A stretch of 64,000 nucleotides of DNA. Origin: Adiantum capillus-veneris. Lineage: Eukaryota; Streptophyta; Polypodiopsida; Polypodiales; Pteridaceae. Positions within the stretch are counted from its first letter, which is position 1, and each line of letters begins with the position of its first letter. Of the stretch, positions 21,330 through 34,084 are shown piece by piece. Made by a program: the position numbers and the translations under genes. The stretch spans positions 96,239,247 through 96,303,246 of the forward strand of contig CM043954.1 in the NCBI GenBank assembly GCA_014529385.2, in the 5' to 3' direction. The notes below the pieces were generated by a model, which had not been told where the DNA came from, searched no databases, and saw only the letters and a program-made list of their open reading frames with translations.

Positions 21330-24300
21330 TTTTGCCATACCTGTTTCATCATTTTTGAATCTGCATTTGCGTTGGTTGGGTTGTCCTACTTTGACTGTGA
21401 AGACTCCATTATCTATTTGATTCTTCAATTAGGCCTGTTGATAGGAGTCTTTGATGTTGTTGTAGGCCTTTGTTCACTGTCGACATCTGGCTTTTGACTA
21501 GGAGCATTGGAAGACTTAGGAATCCAAATTTCTTGATGGCCTTTGTATCTCTATTGTTGACTTTGCTTCACTCTAGGTTTGGTTGAGTTCTTGAGATCTT
21601 CCTGCAGGTCTGGTGTAGTTGCAATTGGCTTATGGTTGACTGGTAGCCAAATCTTTGTATAACTTGTGTAGAATCCTTGTCCGAAAGAAACATTCTTTGA
21701 GATCCATCTCTGTTTTGTATCCTCTTGAGAGTTGTGGTAGACTTTAGCATCTTTCAATGATGTTCTATTGTATACCCGCTTCTTAGGTATCCTAGGATAT
21801 TGTCAAGGTTGATACCTTGTGGGCATTCTTTCTTGGGAGGGACTTGAAGTTACTTCATATGCCCTAACCTACGGTTTTGGTACCCATATTTGTCTGGTAC
21901 CTCTATAGTACTTCTGTTCTTTTAAGCTCCATTGTGATGCTATCCATCCCATGTGTTTGTCTTTCTATTTTGATTTCCTATCTTTAAACCAAACCGGATC
22001 ATTGACTTTGATTAAATTGCGTGGAACAAACACTTGCTTGGCTTTCCTTTGCTTTCTTGGGTACTTTGGCTGAAATATCTTTGCTTTTTTGGGTGTCTCC
22101 TTAGAGGGTTCAGTTGGGTCAATAGTTGATTTGAATTTTTGAAAGCCTGACTTGCTTGAAGAAGCTGATCCATGAGGGTTCTTTGACATAGAGGCATATG
22201 CTATGACAACTTCTTTGCTAATCGGTGGAGGGTCCACTTTAGCTTTACCTTTGTTTGCAAGATTTGTCTTTGATTCTTGTGACTTTTGCAACTGTGAATC
22301 TAGCATTAACGGTACCTGTAAACTATTGCTTGTTACCTCTTGGAAAAGAGAGTATTAGCAATTTATCCTCTTTGTAGGCCTTGTGTTGGTCTAACCACTG
22401 ATGTCCAATGATGACATCTACAAGCATTTACTTTGAAGACTTTACCTGAAACTTCACCTACTTTTCATGATTTTGGATGCTAAGGTTAGCAACCATTTAT
22501 TTTTGACTTGTAGCCTTACCCATGATTTCTCTATTATATGGCTTGCCTTAAGTAATCTCCAGAATGCTCTGGATGTTTTCTGCAACCATATTGCACTTTG
22601 CTTCTTTATCCAATAGAGCATTACATCTGACACTTGCACCTTTTGTATTGTTGAGAACTACAACTATTCTCATTGTTGGTTATATTGAAGATTTCAGTCC
22701 TGTTGTTGCCACGGTCTCATCTTGATATAAGTGTGTCTCTATGGAGGGTAGCTTGAGACATGTTTTTTCAATCTAACTTATAGCAGCTGATTCAGCTGGC
22801 AATGTCTGATTAACCTTTGGACTTCCTATTGCTTCTTGGTTGTCTGCAATTTTGATCTTCTTAACTTCTGTCTTGGATGGAATTCTTTGCTCAATAGCTT
22901 TCGTGGTTGACCTTTGCTCTGTTTGATCTGTACTTTCTATTGCTTGATTTTCCTTAAGCTGTTTTGAAGTTCTGATTGATGAAGGTGAATCATCTTCAAT
23001 AAGATCTGGTTTAATATCAATCTCCATTTTAACTGTGATTGAGGACTTTGTGATGTTGTCTACGGGTGACCAGTCTTAGTCTTTATTCTTGGTTGTCTCT
23101 GAAGACTGCATCTTCATTGAACTCTGTATCCCCATGACCTTTTGGGCCATTGGCATTCCCATTATGATGTTGTCTGGCATATCTTTTGCTGTGATCACGT
23201 GGAATTGAGCTATGATGATTTGTGAACTTACTTCAATGTTAGTGGAGATGATTCCCAGCATTCTGCTCATTTGTCTTTTGATATGCTCACAAATTCAGGA
23301 ACATCTTCCAGCTGTGGTTGTCCACATCTTTTCCAAGTGCGAAAGGACATGAGGTTCTTGTCTAGCTGAAAATCTATCTTTACTTCACTTGACAACTTTT
23401 CTTTGTTTTCACCAACAATGTTGCACTTGATCGTCTCAAGATTTCTTTCTGTATTGACTAATTTGATTGTGGCATCATCCTTTGGTTGAGCTTTATCTGC
23501 ATTTTCTTTGCTTTGATCACTTGCTTCAATTGAGGTTGACTCCATTGGCTATATCAATGCACCTTTTTGCAAGTGTTGAGCATTGTCTGTCTGCATCTGA
23601 GTAACCTTTGATCTTAATAGATCCATTGTACTTTTTGGCAGATTCTGTCTCTTCGGAGGAGATTTTGGTGGTGACTTTTGTGTAGCTTTTTGTACTTTAG
23701 CTTCCATTGACTTTGATTTTTTTGTCACCTATACTGGCAGCTTGAGGCTTTGCATCATCTTCAGATAGTCTTTGACTTCAGTCAGGCCATCCATAAGGGT
23801 TTGTACAAGGTCATGATTTTACTGATATTCGTTACCATGTGCATCTTGATATGCATATGTGAGCTTGATCACATGTTGCTGTTTGAACACTATTGGACTC
23901 GTCGGCTGTTGGCTTTAACTTGTGGAGATCAGCTGAAACTTCTGTCCTTGATGATCTTCATAGAGGCATTTGTTTGCAGATTCTGAGGGGGTCAATTGGA
24001 AGCTTCCAATAACAATATGATCTTTCAATGGTTTCTGCTTTGAAGGGGTCTGTTGGTTAGAGGATGTAGGGCTTCTAACTGACATTGCTATTCCTGGTAT
24101 AGAAGCTGAGCTTGATGGATTTACAGCTCCCCCCTTCCTAGGGTGATCACTATAGTCTGCTTCATTGTAAGAGTTCAAAATTGTTTGGCTCTGGTTTAGT
24201 GTCACCTTTTGGGACTATGTAGGTACACTTTGGGTAGCATTGTTGATGTTTGGCATCTATAAACCTTCTGCATAGTTTCCTATGTATCTCCGTGAAACAT

Positions 24301-25682
24301 GACAAATTATTTACCAAGTCAAGCTGTGGATAGCATTATCTTTGCCCTGATATTGTCTATCCCATGGGTCTCCTATGATATGAGCTTCTGTGGTTTCAGG
24401 ATCCAAGGCATCATAGATGCTAGACTCTTGTCTATATCTACGACTGTTTTGATCAAAGTATATCCTCGTTTGGTCACAACTTCGGAGCTTGATTTTTGAT
24501 GGAGGAGAGTTTGGCTCTGAACAGATTTCTGGGTTCACTTGGGTAATATCCTTCAGCTCTAAAGAGGATGGGCTATAATAGATTCTTTCCTTTGAAATGA
24601 ACCATCCTTTTTTATCTATCATTGGACGCACTTCTATGAGCTGGTATGTGGGCCATTCAAACACTGGTTGATCCTTTTTGTACAGTTTCCCTTTTTTGTC
24701 TAAATAATGTGCATATGAATTATGGGTACCATACAATGCTCATAGCATTCTGTTTGATGTGTCCCTTAGACTCGTGAATGATTGCACAGTTATGGCATTG
24801 GATGCAAGATCATTTGCAAACCTAACAGTCTTTTCAACTCTTCGTGATATCTGGACATCTTGACCAAATTCATGCAGGAATTTGTTGTTCAAAGAATCAA
24901 TTTTAAGCTTTTCAGGTGCCTGTGCATTTTTATGCTGATTTTGAACTTGCAGTGTTTTTACTGGTGCTTCTAATAGTAATGCAAAATCATCTGATTGCAT
25001 TAAAAGTGACGAGTTAAATGCACTTACATCGAGATTCACATTTCCAATTTTCTCTGTACCTTGCTTGGCAGTTGATGAATTCTTGTTGTCTGGATCTCTT
25101 GGACAATCTTCGGAAAAATGTCCCCCTTTTCGTCCACAATCTGAGCAATACGCCATAACTGGTGGTATTTCAACTGGCTCTGTCATGTCAAACTCTTGCT
25201 GAGAAGCTTCTATTTTTGTGCTTGCCAAGTTGTCGACATCTTCTTTCAGAACACTAAGCATCAAGCTATAGATTGCTCCGTCTTGACCTTTGTACCGTCT
25301 TTGGCTTGGTTCTCCAATTAGATTGCATATGCACTAAATGGATGCTTTGCAAACTTGTGCAGATTTTTGGATAATCACTTTAGTCAATTTTTTGCACTTC
25401 TATCTGCACTTCATCTTTGAGCTTGCAATATCTGGCTCCACTGAAGTATGTGAACATCTGGGAGTTCTCTAAATCTGGCTTTACTCTGATCAATAGGATC
25501 TTGGCTCCTGTGCTGCTTTTGCTGCTCATCAAGTATCTATGGCCCTTGGAATCTGTGTACAAGAACTTATCTCCATTGTAGCCATATAGATGTAAAATCT
25601 GCTCTGTTACAGTTGTGCATGTGTTGCCACTGCTACCAGCTTGCCCTGTTGTACTTGAATTCTCGGCTCGATTTGAGTCCAT
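21330..25682 (-). pseudogene. Element B gag/protease-like polyprotein, decayed, no known polymerase domain
   Basis: The frame opens with a true ATG at 25682 and a 100-residue Ser/Thr-rich start that includes YNGDKFLYTDSKGHRYLMSS. After a frameshift, most of the sequence stays in one frame from 25264 to about 21550. Visible parts in order: a zinc knuckle (CSDCGRKGGHFSEDC, about 25150-25100, one residue longer than standard CCHC); a second Tyr/Asp/Gly motif like the first (about 23990-23930); the C-terminal half of a retropepsin (FHVITAKDMPDNIIMGMP, about 23200-23130); a second retropepsin-like unit (ALLDKEAKCN near 22610, then DVIIGHQWLDQH near 22400); and a basic region repeating the motif x-[IV]-[WF]-[VLI]-P. 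At least six stops and two frame changes interrupt it. No RT or integrase follows. Similarity to gag and retropepsin is by motif only. Confidence 0.65.
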
Positions 25683-27066
25683 GTCGACTGTTTCTGTAAA
25701 AACTGTCTCCTAGCAGATTTTGGTGTTGATTAGCAGAATCTCCTGCTCGATTTTGATTAAACTGCTTTAGCCAAAGCACTTTTGCAATTGACTGCTCTTT
25801 AGACTCACAAGAGTTGATTAACTCTAGCTTGAAAGTTTCAAAATTGATCTAGGCCCCGAATAGCCTAATCTGCAATCCACCGTGATTGGTGCCCGTGTTC
25901 CTCCAACTGGAACCTCAATTTTTAGTGCAATTACTTGCACCTGCCAATTTTTAGCACGATCAATTTTAGCTCCTTGATCGAACCACGGCAACTCTGTCAA
26001 AATTTAGCTACAATAATAATATTCTTGGCCAAATTAATTCAGTCCCAGTTCCTAAGGATTTCCCTGATTATAGGTCCAAATTTTAGGTGGTCGCAAGACT
26101 TCGACTCAAATTTTGTCATTTTTTGTCCAAAATCTGCTAATCTCAACCTTGATTTACAATTTCGACGCGTGAAACTACCCTAATGGCTTGATTTTACTTA
26201 GAAATCTAATTTCAATTCAATTTTCTGTAAACGTGTACAAGCCAGTCCACTTTCGATCAAAAAACCTTGATTTCTCAGTTTTTACGGTTTTGCTTTCTCT
26301 AAATGTTCGACAAATTATTGAATGCGTCCCCTGTCCGCGGCTCGATTTATCTATTTTCACACTTCTCGCTTTTTGCACGCTTTGTGGTGTATGAATTTTT
26401 CCTTGCGATTTTTTTTTCCTACTTACTCGCTTTTCCGGTGCACTTTACAGCTTTGCTTTTTTTTGCTTTTCGGCCTCCATCTGGCTTTTTCGACAAGTTT
26501 TTTTATTATTTTTATTATTTTTTTGTGAAATCTTGAATTTGTTTTGGTATTTTTAATGATTTTTTTGAGAAAGTTTTGATTTTTAAAGAATTTTCCTCGT
26601 AATTTTCTAAAATTTTTAATAGATTTTTGATGGTTTTATGAATTTTGTGATTTATTTTGATTTTTTCGGCCACTTTTTTATTTTTTATGGAGTTGTGACT
26701 TTTATTATTTGATGTTTTTAATTGATTTTTGGACGACTTTTTTTGTGTGTGTGTGTGTGTTTTATGTGAGTTTTTAAAACCCTTTTTCCCTTTTTTTTAA
26801 TAAAAAAATGAAATTAAATAATAAAAATGAATTATTTGCTTACCTGTGGGTTGACCAATGCACATTTGGCCGAAATGGTAACGTTGACCCCGGGTGAGGT
26901 GGAGGCATTGATTTTGGGGTTGGTAGGAGTGCGTTGAAGGCTAACAACAGCACTAGTAGACTCTGGGCGGAGAGAGACTAGTGCAGAGTACGGGTCAGCA
27001 GGTTAGGCCAAAGTACGGGCGTGGGGCGCCTGAGCAGGACGCTGGCGTGGCGGGTTTGCCTGCGGG

Positions 27067-27069
<3 letters not shown>

Positions 27070-27164
<95 letters not shown>

Positions 27165-27165
27165 A
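27070..27165. repeat. (GA)n microsatellite, about 46 units
   Basis: Uninterrupted GA on the plus strand, CT in the direction of element B. Nearby open frames are Arg-Glu or Ser-Leu runs. Confidence 0.97.
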
Positions 27166-27293
27166 TGCGCGGTGGCTGTCAGCGTCGATACGGCAAAGCC
27201 TGGGGAGAGTGTGTGTGTGTGGGTGAGTGTGTGTGTGTTAATGGAATTCACGCGTAGAGAACATCAGTCATGGCGGGCAGTACATGACACAGG

Positions 27294-27395
<102 letters not shown>

Positions 27396-28456
27396 AGGTG
27401 GTGCAGAGAGAAGAGAGAGAGTGCAAATTTAATGGCGCCGAAAGGCAAGAGATACTGAAGAGAGAGAGAGAGAGTAGAGCAAGCTAGAGAAGAGAGAGAG
27501 GGAGAAGAGAGAGGGTGTTAATAATCGGGAGTGGGGGTGGAGAGGAGAGAGAGTAAGAGAAGAGAAAGAGAGAAGAGAGAGACTATAAATAATCGGGAGT
27601 GGGGATGGGGAGGAGAGAGAGAGATTTGATTATCGTGCTTTTGGGAGGGGAAGGGATTTTGTTTATTTTTGACAAAGTTGAGCCTTAGCACTGCGAGGCA
27701 TAGTTCCACCCGCGAGCTCGCAAAAATCGAAAATCACCTGCCAGAAAAGTTGACGCTGTACCGGACCGCACGCCGAGCTGAAACTCCAAGTATGTTTAAT
27801 TTTTATTTTCGAACGTCCAAAAGTGCCAACATTAGGCCGAAAATTAGCCGAAAACATTAAAATTTGCCAGAAAATCTCAAAAATTGGCAGAAAAATTCCC
27901 AAGAAATTCTAAAAATCTCTAAAATTCATCAATCACAATCGAACACTTTCGACACGCATAAGCACACTAAAAATAGCAGTTTTTACCGAAAACATGAGGT
28001 TTGACAAAATCATAAATCCGACCTCGAAAAATAGTAAAACGCTGAAAATTTGACAAACGAAAGCCCAAATGCGCTCGAAATCAAGCCATAAACACACATT
28101 CAAAACAGCTCGTAAAGATTGCAAGATATCAAATTTTTACGGAATTAAGAAAAAATTAATGCAAAAATTTATAAAAATTTGTAAAAATTATCAAAAAATA
28201 CCCAAAAACATATAAGGGATTAGTGTAGCCAAATAAAATCACAAAAAGCACATCAATTCAATTGCCAATTAATTTGATCAATAAAATCCAAACTAGGCAA
28301 TTAAATTGGTAAAATTAGTGACAAAATTAGGTCAAAATTTGACGCATTTGAAGTGTGTAAATCCTTGTTTTGAACTAAAAAACACAACAATTAACCATTA
28401 CACACATCAAATATGCAATCAAAAATGGAATTATCATGCACATTAAGCACTTTTTA

Positions 28457-28496
<40 letters not shown>
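28457..28496. repeat. (CA)n microsatellite
   Basis: About 20 CA units in the element B leader, surrounded by ACACA-rich DNA. Confidence 0.95.
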
Positions 28497-28498
<2 letters not shown>

Positions 28499-29289
28499 TA
28501 ATTGACAGTTTTTACCAATCTTTAGGTGCGCACACAAAAGGGTAAATCTTGTTGAATTTGCAATGTGATTTCACAGATCTTTAGGTGGGCATGGCCACAA
28601 CACAAATCAATCATTACAATTGAAAAATCATTAAGCACACATTGATTTTTAGGTGCACAAACAAGGGCAAAATAGTGTACACACACCTAAAATTAGGCAT
28701 ACACACACTTGATTTTAGTGCACACACACTTGCAATTGACCATTCAAGCATGCAATGAGATCCCTTAGGCACACAATTAGCAACAAACATTCACCAATTA
28801 GCAATTAAAACTTGTCAATTTCATACGCCACGAAATCTGGAAAATTTCGGCATTATGACGACGTGAAAACGAACAATCCAAAAATTTCATAACATCATAA
28901 ATCAACATTACATTGCAATAACATAGCATCAACATTACATTGCATCATGGTGGAGTCTCTACGCAATTCTACACATCTTTAGATTCTAGGGGGGTTGAGA
29001 ATACCACCTTGATTACCTTTCCAATGAAGATCGGTTGAACGATTGAAAGCTCCAATCCTTGGTAGCAAATTAGTGTGTAAGTTAGCAAAATTAGTGAAAT
29101 TAGCAAGGGGTTGTGTGAAATTAGAGTGTGTAAACACACAATTGGCAAGATATGATCACAAATTTGGGAATAATGAACACATTGTTTCATGCACACACAT
29201 CCAAAATCCACAAAAACATAAACACACAAGTGAAATTAGTGAGGAAACACATCCGATTATGTCACAATTACACTAGCGTAGGCCATCGC

Positions 29290-29306
29290 CCCCGGCAACG
29301 GCGCCA
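29290..29306 (-). promoter_or_regulatory. Element B primer-binding site, tRNA-Asp type
   Basis: On the minus strand this reads TGGCGCCGTTGCCGGGG, two bases inside the right LTR. It is complementary to the 3' end of plant tRNA-Asp including CCA (family knowledge from memory). It sets the direction of the element. Confidence 0.9.
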
Positions 29307-29308
29307 AA

Positions 29309-30229
29309 TGTTGGGGGGTTCCATCGTTGCATATCTCCAATGACCAATAAAATTATCAATCCGGAGGGATGAGCTACAAGGCTAGGGCATGGAAACACTC
29401 ACACGATTAGTGAGCTAATCATGGCAACACGAATAGTTGACTCTATAAAGTGAGCTTCTCGGTCTATGGAGGAGCTAAGCCACAATGATGGGCAATCTCC
29501 ACATCCACTTCCCTTCACCTCCAATCAACCCAATCACACACATTACTGATTGCAAGACGCACACAACACTAATCCTATCATGCAACACAATAATCGCAAG
29601 CACACACACATAGATCTATCGAGCACCACACTCCAACAAACCTACATGCACACACAAGCAAAAGAGGCCAATCACACAAGATTAGAGAGGGATTAATCAC
29701 TAATTAGTTACGATCTAGCTAATCAAAGCATCATATGCAATCACAAGAAGCATGAGAGAGGCATAGTGAAAGAGAATTAAGCATTGATTAGTGTTAATCA
29801 AGTCACACGAGCAAGGAGAAGCTCAAGGACTCCATAGCCACACACCTCAAGAGCTGTCCCAAAGAATGCTCTCAACAAATGAGCTTGAGAACCCTAATTC
29901 TTTTACACACTACCTTATATACCTAGGGTAAAAATATGCAAAGTTCGGGCGCCCAAGGCCTTTAGGGCTCCACCACTTATTGAATCTGCTACCTAGGCAC
30001 ACTAACTAACCTGTTCTTTACAGCTTGGAACTCCCATTGAGCCCGTAACACATTAACATATTATAATGGCTTAAAATAACTCGAGAATTTACAATACGTG
30101 ACCATTTTGAAAAAATGTGAAAAATGTGTAACTCCAATCTTCACTACTTCTTTGTATTCATCCTCGATGTGTATCCGTACGTCTTCGATCTTTAGCAACT
30201 TCTGTTAACTGACGTTGACTCGGTTAACA
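29309..30229 (-). repeat. Element B right LTR (5' LTR by direction), intact
   Basis: 921 bases, TGTTGGGG to GGTTAACA. It keeps the uninterrupted junction gcatagtgaaagag, the empty site for element A. Confidence 0.92.
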
Positions 30230-30234
30230 ACCGT
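30230..30234. repeat. Target-site duplication of element B, right
   Basis: accgt, identical to 6766-6770. The 71 bases that follow complete the second 95-bp tandem unit. Confidence 0.88.
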
Positions 30235-30314
30235 CTCCTTTTGGACCCCTATTGAGATGCAACCATTTCTACTTTTGGTCCCCTGTTGAGATAGGTCTAG
30301 AAGCATATATCTAT

Positions 30315-32007
30315 ATCCTAACTCTTGTTCCCCTTTTATCTTCCTATATTAAATGATCAATTTAATATGAGAAAAATCATTTGGTAAAGTTAGATATTAT
30401 ATTTTATGACATTACCTGTCTCTTGAAATGCTAGTCGTCCTCGACTATGAGGTAGAGAAAAGCCTAGTCATTAGTCCATGTTTCTTAGCGGGTAGAGGAT
30501 CCCTTTTTACCCTATGACATCATTCCAGAATGGATGACTAATCTATTTGGTGCTTGAGAGACTTAGTTGCTGCAAGCATGTCTGCTCTTTAATCCATATC
30601 ATACTTCCAAAGTAGAGTGACAAGTTCTACTTGGTGTTTGGGAGACATCGTCACCACAAACATGATCTTAAGCATGAATACTTCTTAAATTTTGTGCATA
30701 ATAAAAGAAAGAGAATGAGTCTTCCAAGACAAAAACATTGTTTATTTAAAGTGCATTTTCATTTGCTTACTCTAGTGTAGCATTGTAAGCATTGACAAGG
30801 TTCATATTATCCTTAAGCTAGGTTCCTTGCATCCATGTAGCATCTTTAAAAGGATAATTCTTAAACTTAACAAGATATCATTGGATAACGTTATCGTTTC
30901 TTAGTACCTTGTCTTCGTGTGTCAAAGAATCGATTCGGGCTGCAACACCTCTTCTTGATCTTCGATCTCTGGTGGGTCCTCCATTATTGGTTCTTTTGGT
31001 GGCTCTCCTTTGTAAGGCTTGAGTAGGCTCACATGGTTAGCATTGTGAATGAGCCAATGGTTGGGCAACTTTAGCTAATAAGACATCTCATTGATTGGCT
31101 TAAGAATTTTAAAAGAAAGGACCATAGTATCTTTTTGCTAGTTTAGCATAATACTCTTGGTGGCCCGTAGGATTCTTGCCCGTAGTATGTCTTAGAAGAG
31201 CCTTGAGAAACTTTAGCAAGGCCCAATCATTTTCCTTAAAGGCTAAGGCTTATTATCAGCAGCCCTTTTTGCCTTTGCTTTGAGATGGATATAACTTCTT
31301 TAATATTTGGAAAAGATTCTTGTGAGTCTCGGCTATATTCATCAGCAGCGAAGATCTTTCTATGTACTTTAAGTAGTAAGGGACTTTTGGATCTTCCCTT
31401 TTTAACCTCAAAAGGTGATTTTCCCATAGAAGTATGTACAATGTCATTGTATGCATACTCTATAAGAGGTAGATACTTCTCTCATTGAGAACATTGACCT
31501 ACTTCCATGACATAGGCTTTTAGATTCAAGAATCATTAGATTAGTTATTTCACTTTGGTCGTCTGTTTGTGGATGATAGGCCAAAAGAGAAATTCAATCT
31601 ACTTTTTAGATTCTCAAAGAGGCCCTTCTAGAAATTATTGGTCATTCTAGGATCTTTGTCTAACACTATGGATGTTGGCAAGCCATGATACTTGAAAATT
31701 TGAGATCTAAATAGGGTTGTTGTTTGATGTGCCTTAATAGTCTTTTTGACAGGCATAGAGTGTGTTTTCTTGCTAAGCCTATCGACTGAAGTCTGAGTCA
31801 GTAGCATACTCATCTATCATAAAAGATAGATCATTGTGAGTTGCTATAGACACCACATTTACCCTTGGCTGTTGTGAAAGTGCATCGACCACTTGATTGT
31901 GCTTGCCTGCAATGTGAGCAATATGAAATTTAAATTGCAAAAGAAAATTTGCCCACCTCATTTGTTTGTTGGAAAGCTTTGTTTGCGTCATGATGTTCTT
32001 GAACGCT
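30315..32007 (-). pseudogene. Fragment D: chromovirus pol 3' part, same family as element C
   Basis: Minus strand, in order: the end of RNase H (TQTKLSNKQMRWANFL, HIAGKHNQVVDALS, 31991-31800); then, after an internal deletion, integrase (PVKKTIKAHQ, IFKYHGLPTSIVLDKDPRMT, 31760-31640); SPFEVKKGRSKSPLLLKVH near 31420; then a chromodomain-like YLVKFKNYPFKDATW (about 30870). The tail matches sequence upstream of the element C 3' LTR (to about 44520). The H2C2 zinc finger of integrase is missing. D keeps the segment with the second catalytic Asp that element C has lost. It is cut at about 32007 by the start of element C. Confidence 0.85.
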
Positions 32008-32009
32008 TA

Positions 32010-32804
32010 TGTGAAGACCATAAAGTCTTCACATATCCCTAGATAGGAGGAGGCGAGCCGAAATTGTAGGGGAGGAGAGAGGAACACACACACACACTCT
32101 AGCAGGCTCCCTTTACACAACGGGAATAGGGGACGCATGTCAGCTCTAGCCCAGTTGTCCCCAAGGTGCATTCAAATCCTATTGGATGGCCATAGAGGTG
32201 GACCAATGAGAATAAGGCTAGAGTATATTTAGTTTAATTCATTTAAAAACACTTGATAAAAGAACCAATAGAAATTAAGCTCTCTAGAAGACTATTGGAC
32301 AGTCTCCCAAAGGGGTCCAATGAGCATTCAGCAGCCTAATGGCTTGCCTGATTCCTATTGCCTAGAAGAATATGGGGTCCAATGAAAGTTTAATTGCATA
32401 TTTTAATTACCTAAATCTCTCACAAAAGGGGAAAGGGGGACACATGTCACAAGGCTATCACTTATGCTTCTTAATTATCAGTGGCAAAGCTTTGTAGGGT
32501 CCAATGGGATGCCAGCATGAGTAAAAATCAAGAGGGGTCGACCAAGAGAGAGAGAGGGGGCTGATTTTGGCAAGGCATTATCACACACACACTCACATAA
32601 TCTCATGTGTGAAGCAAAGAAGACTCTCTCTCCTTCTCAAGCTTTAATGGAAAGCTCATCATCTACTCCAAGCTTGTGAGAAGGGAGGCCTACACCAACA
32701 ACTCTTGGCTTTGTGATGCAAATCCAAGAGCCAAGCTCCAATGCATGCTCATCTTCTCTACCATGCTAATTACTAAGCTACACTAAGCTATTATGAGTGA
32801 TTAT
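32010..32804 (+). repeat. Element C 5' LTR, first part
   Basis: Matches 44741-45540. It contains a short CA tract, CCAATAGG-type words and GA-rich DNA. It stops at gagtgattat where copia2 begins; its last five bases are the left copia2 duplication. Confidence 0.93.
32800..32804. repeat. Target-site duplication of copia2, left
   Basis: attat, present once at the empty site in the element C 3' LTR. Confidence 0.95.
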
Positions 32805-32996
32805 TGTTGGGGTATAAAGCCCAATGTGGTCGCCCAGGTAAGTGGGCGGGCCGCCAGGTATGTACACATATTCTTTTGTAAAAACCTAATAAGAACTCAC
32901 TATGCTCTACACATTATAGTAGAGCGAGTTCACCATATCGTCGTGCTCTTCTTCTCGCACTCTCTCTCGCGTCGCGCTTCCGCTCGTACTCCTTCA
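32805..32996 (+). repeat. Copia2 5' LTR
   Basis: 192 bp, TGTTGGGG to CTCCTTCA. Confidence 0.96.
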
Positions 32997-32998
32997 AC

Positions 32999-33010
32999 TG
33001 GTAGCAGAGC
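32999..33010 (+). promoter_or_regulatory. Copia2 primer-binding site
   Basis: TGGTAGCAGAGC, one base different from the tRNA-iMet complement. Confidence 0.88.
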
Positions 33011-34084
33011 TCAGATCGAGGCTCGGGGCAGCATTTGCACGTAGCAAGAGTCACCTGCTCAGATTGGAGTGAGATTCGACAGGCGAAGACACGGCCCCAA
33101 ATCCTGTGGGTAAACCCAAAGGGCTCAGTGTTCTCAAAATTTCATTCTGAGGTCATCTCGACCACTGTTCGGCTTCGACAGAGTTCTGCGCAGGCCATTT
33201 TCGACTACGTGGTCTTGGCGGTTACAGATCCGACTCTGCAAATTTGCGGTTGCGGCCTACGACTGCAGGTGTTGAGGATATCGGCACTCCCAGAGTGCTG
33301 ATTTGTGGTGTCTACATATCGAAGGACGGCTCACAGTTCTTGGAGGCGTGTCACATACGACACAGGCGCATCTACACACGGATTGTAGGCGACATCCATA
33401 CTAGTTCATCAGGTAGCTTGTGTTTGCTGCTTGATATTCCAGATTTCATCCTGACATTGCAGGTACTTCCACATGGGATATATTGTCAGAGATGATGTAT
33501 GTCTGTTGAGGGTGTGCTGGCTGTGAGTCATGCAGCAAACAACCGCCGCAGCGGTTACAGCATACAGTGGGAAATTTGTGGATGTATGACTTTGTGGGAA
33601 GTCTATGTACTGTCAGATTTACTGTAGCCTTTGTTGAGGGTCGAGTGAGGTTTTATTGAGCTGGGGAATTCTCGAATGTTGAGATCCTTTCGGTGATACA
33701 GGTCTTGGAGCGATCCCTCGAGCACCCTCAGATAGGCAGCTAGGATGTATTGACTGTGAGTTAGACAGTTGGGATTGCATCTTTGCTTTACTGCTGTTGG
33801 GGCATTGTCGCAGTCTATCCTTACAGGATAGTGAGAGACAGTACAGGTGCAAGACAGGTTTACCCACAGCTTACAGTGTTAGAGAGACAATGGTTTTTTT
33901 AGCTGTTTTTGGTATGTTTTTGAGTACACCATAGCCATTTTACAAAGGAGACTCTGCCAAAATTTTTGCAGAATCTGAAGCTTTCTTGGTTCATTTGACA
34001 GGTTGATATTGGTTCAGAGGTCAGTTTACAGGGGAAACTCTGCCGAATTTTTCCCAGGAAAGTAAACTACTGTGAAGCGTAGCT

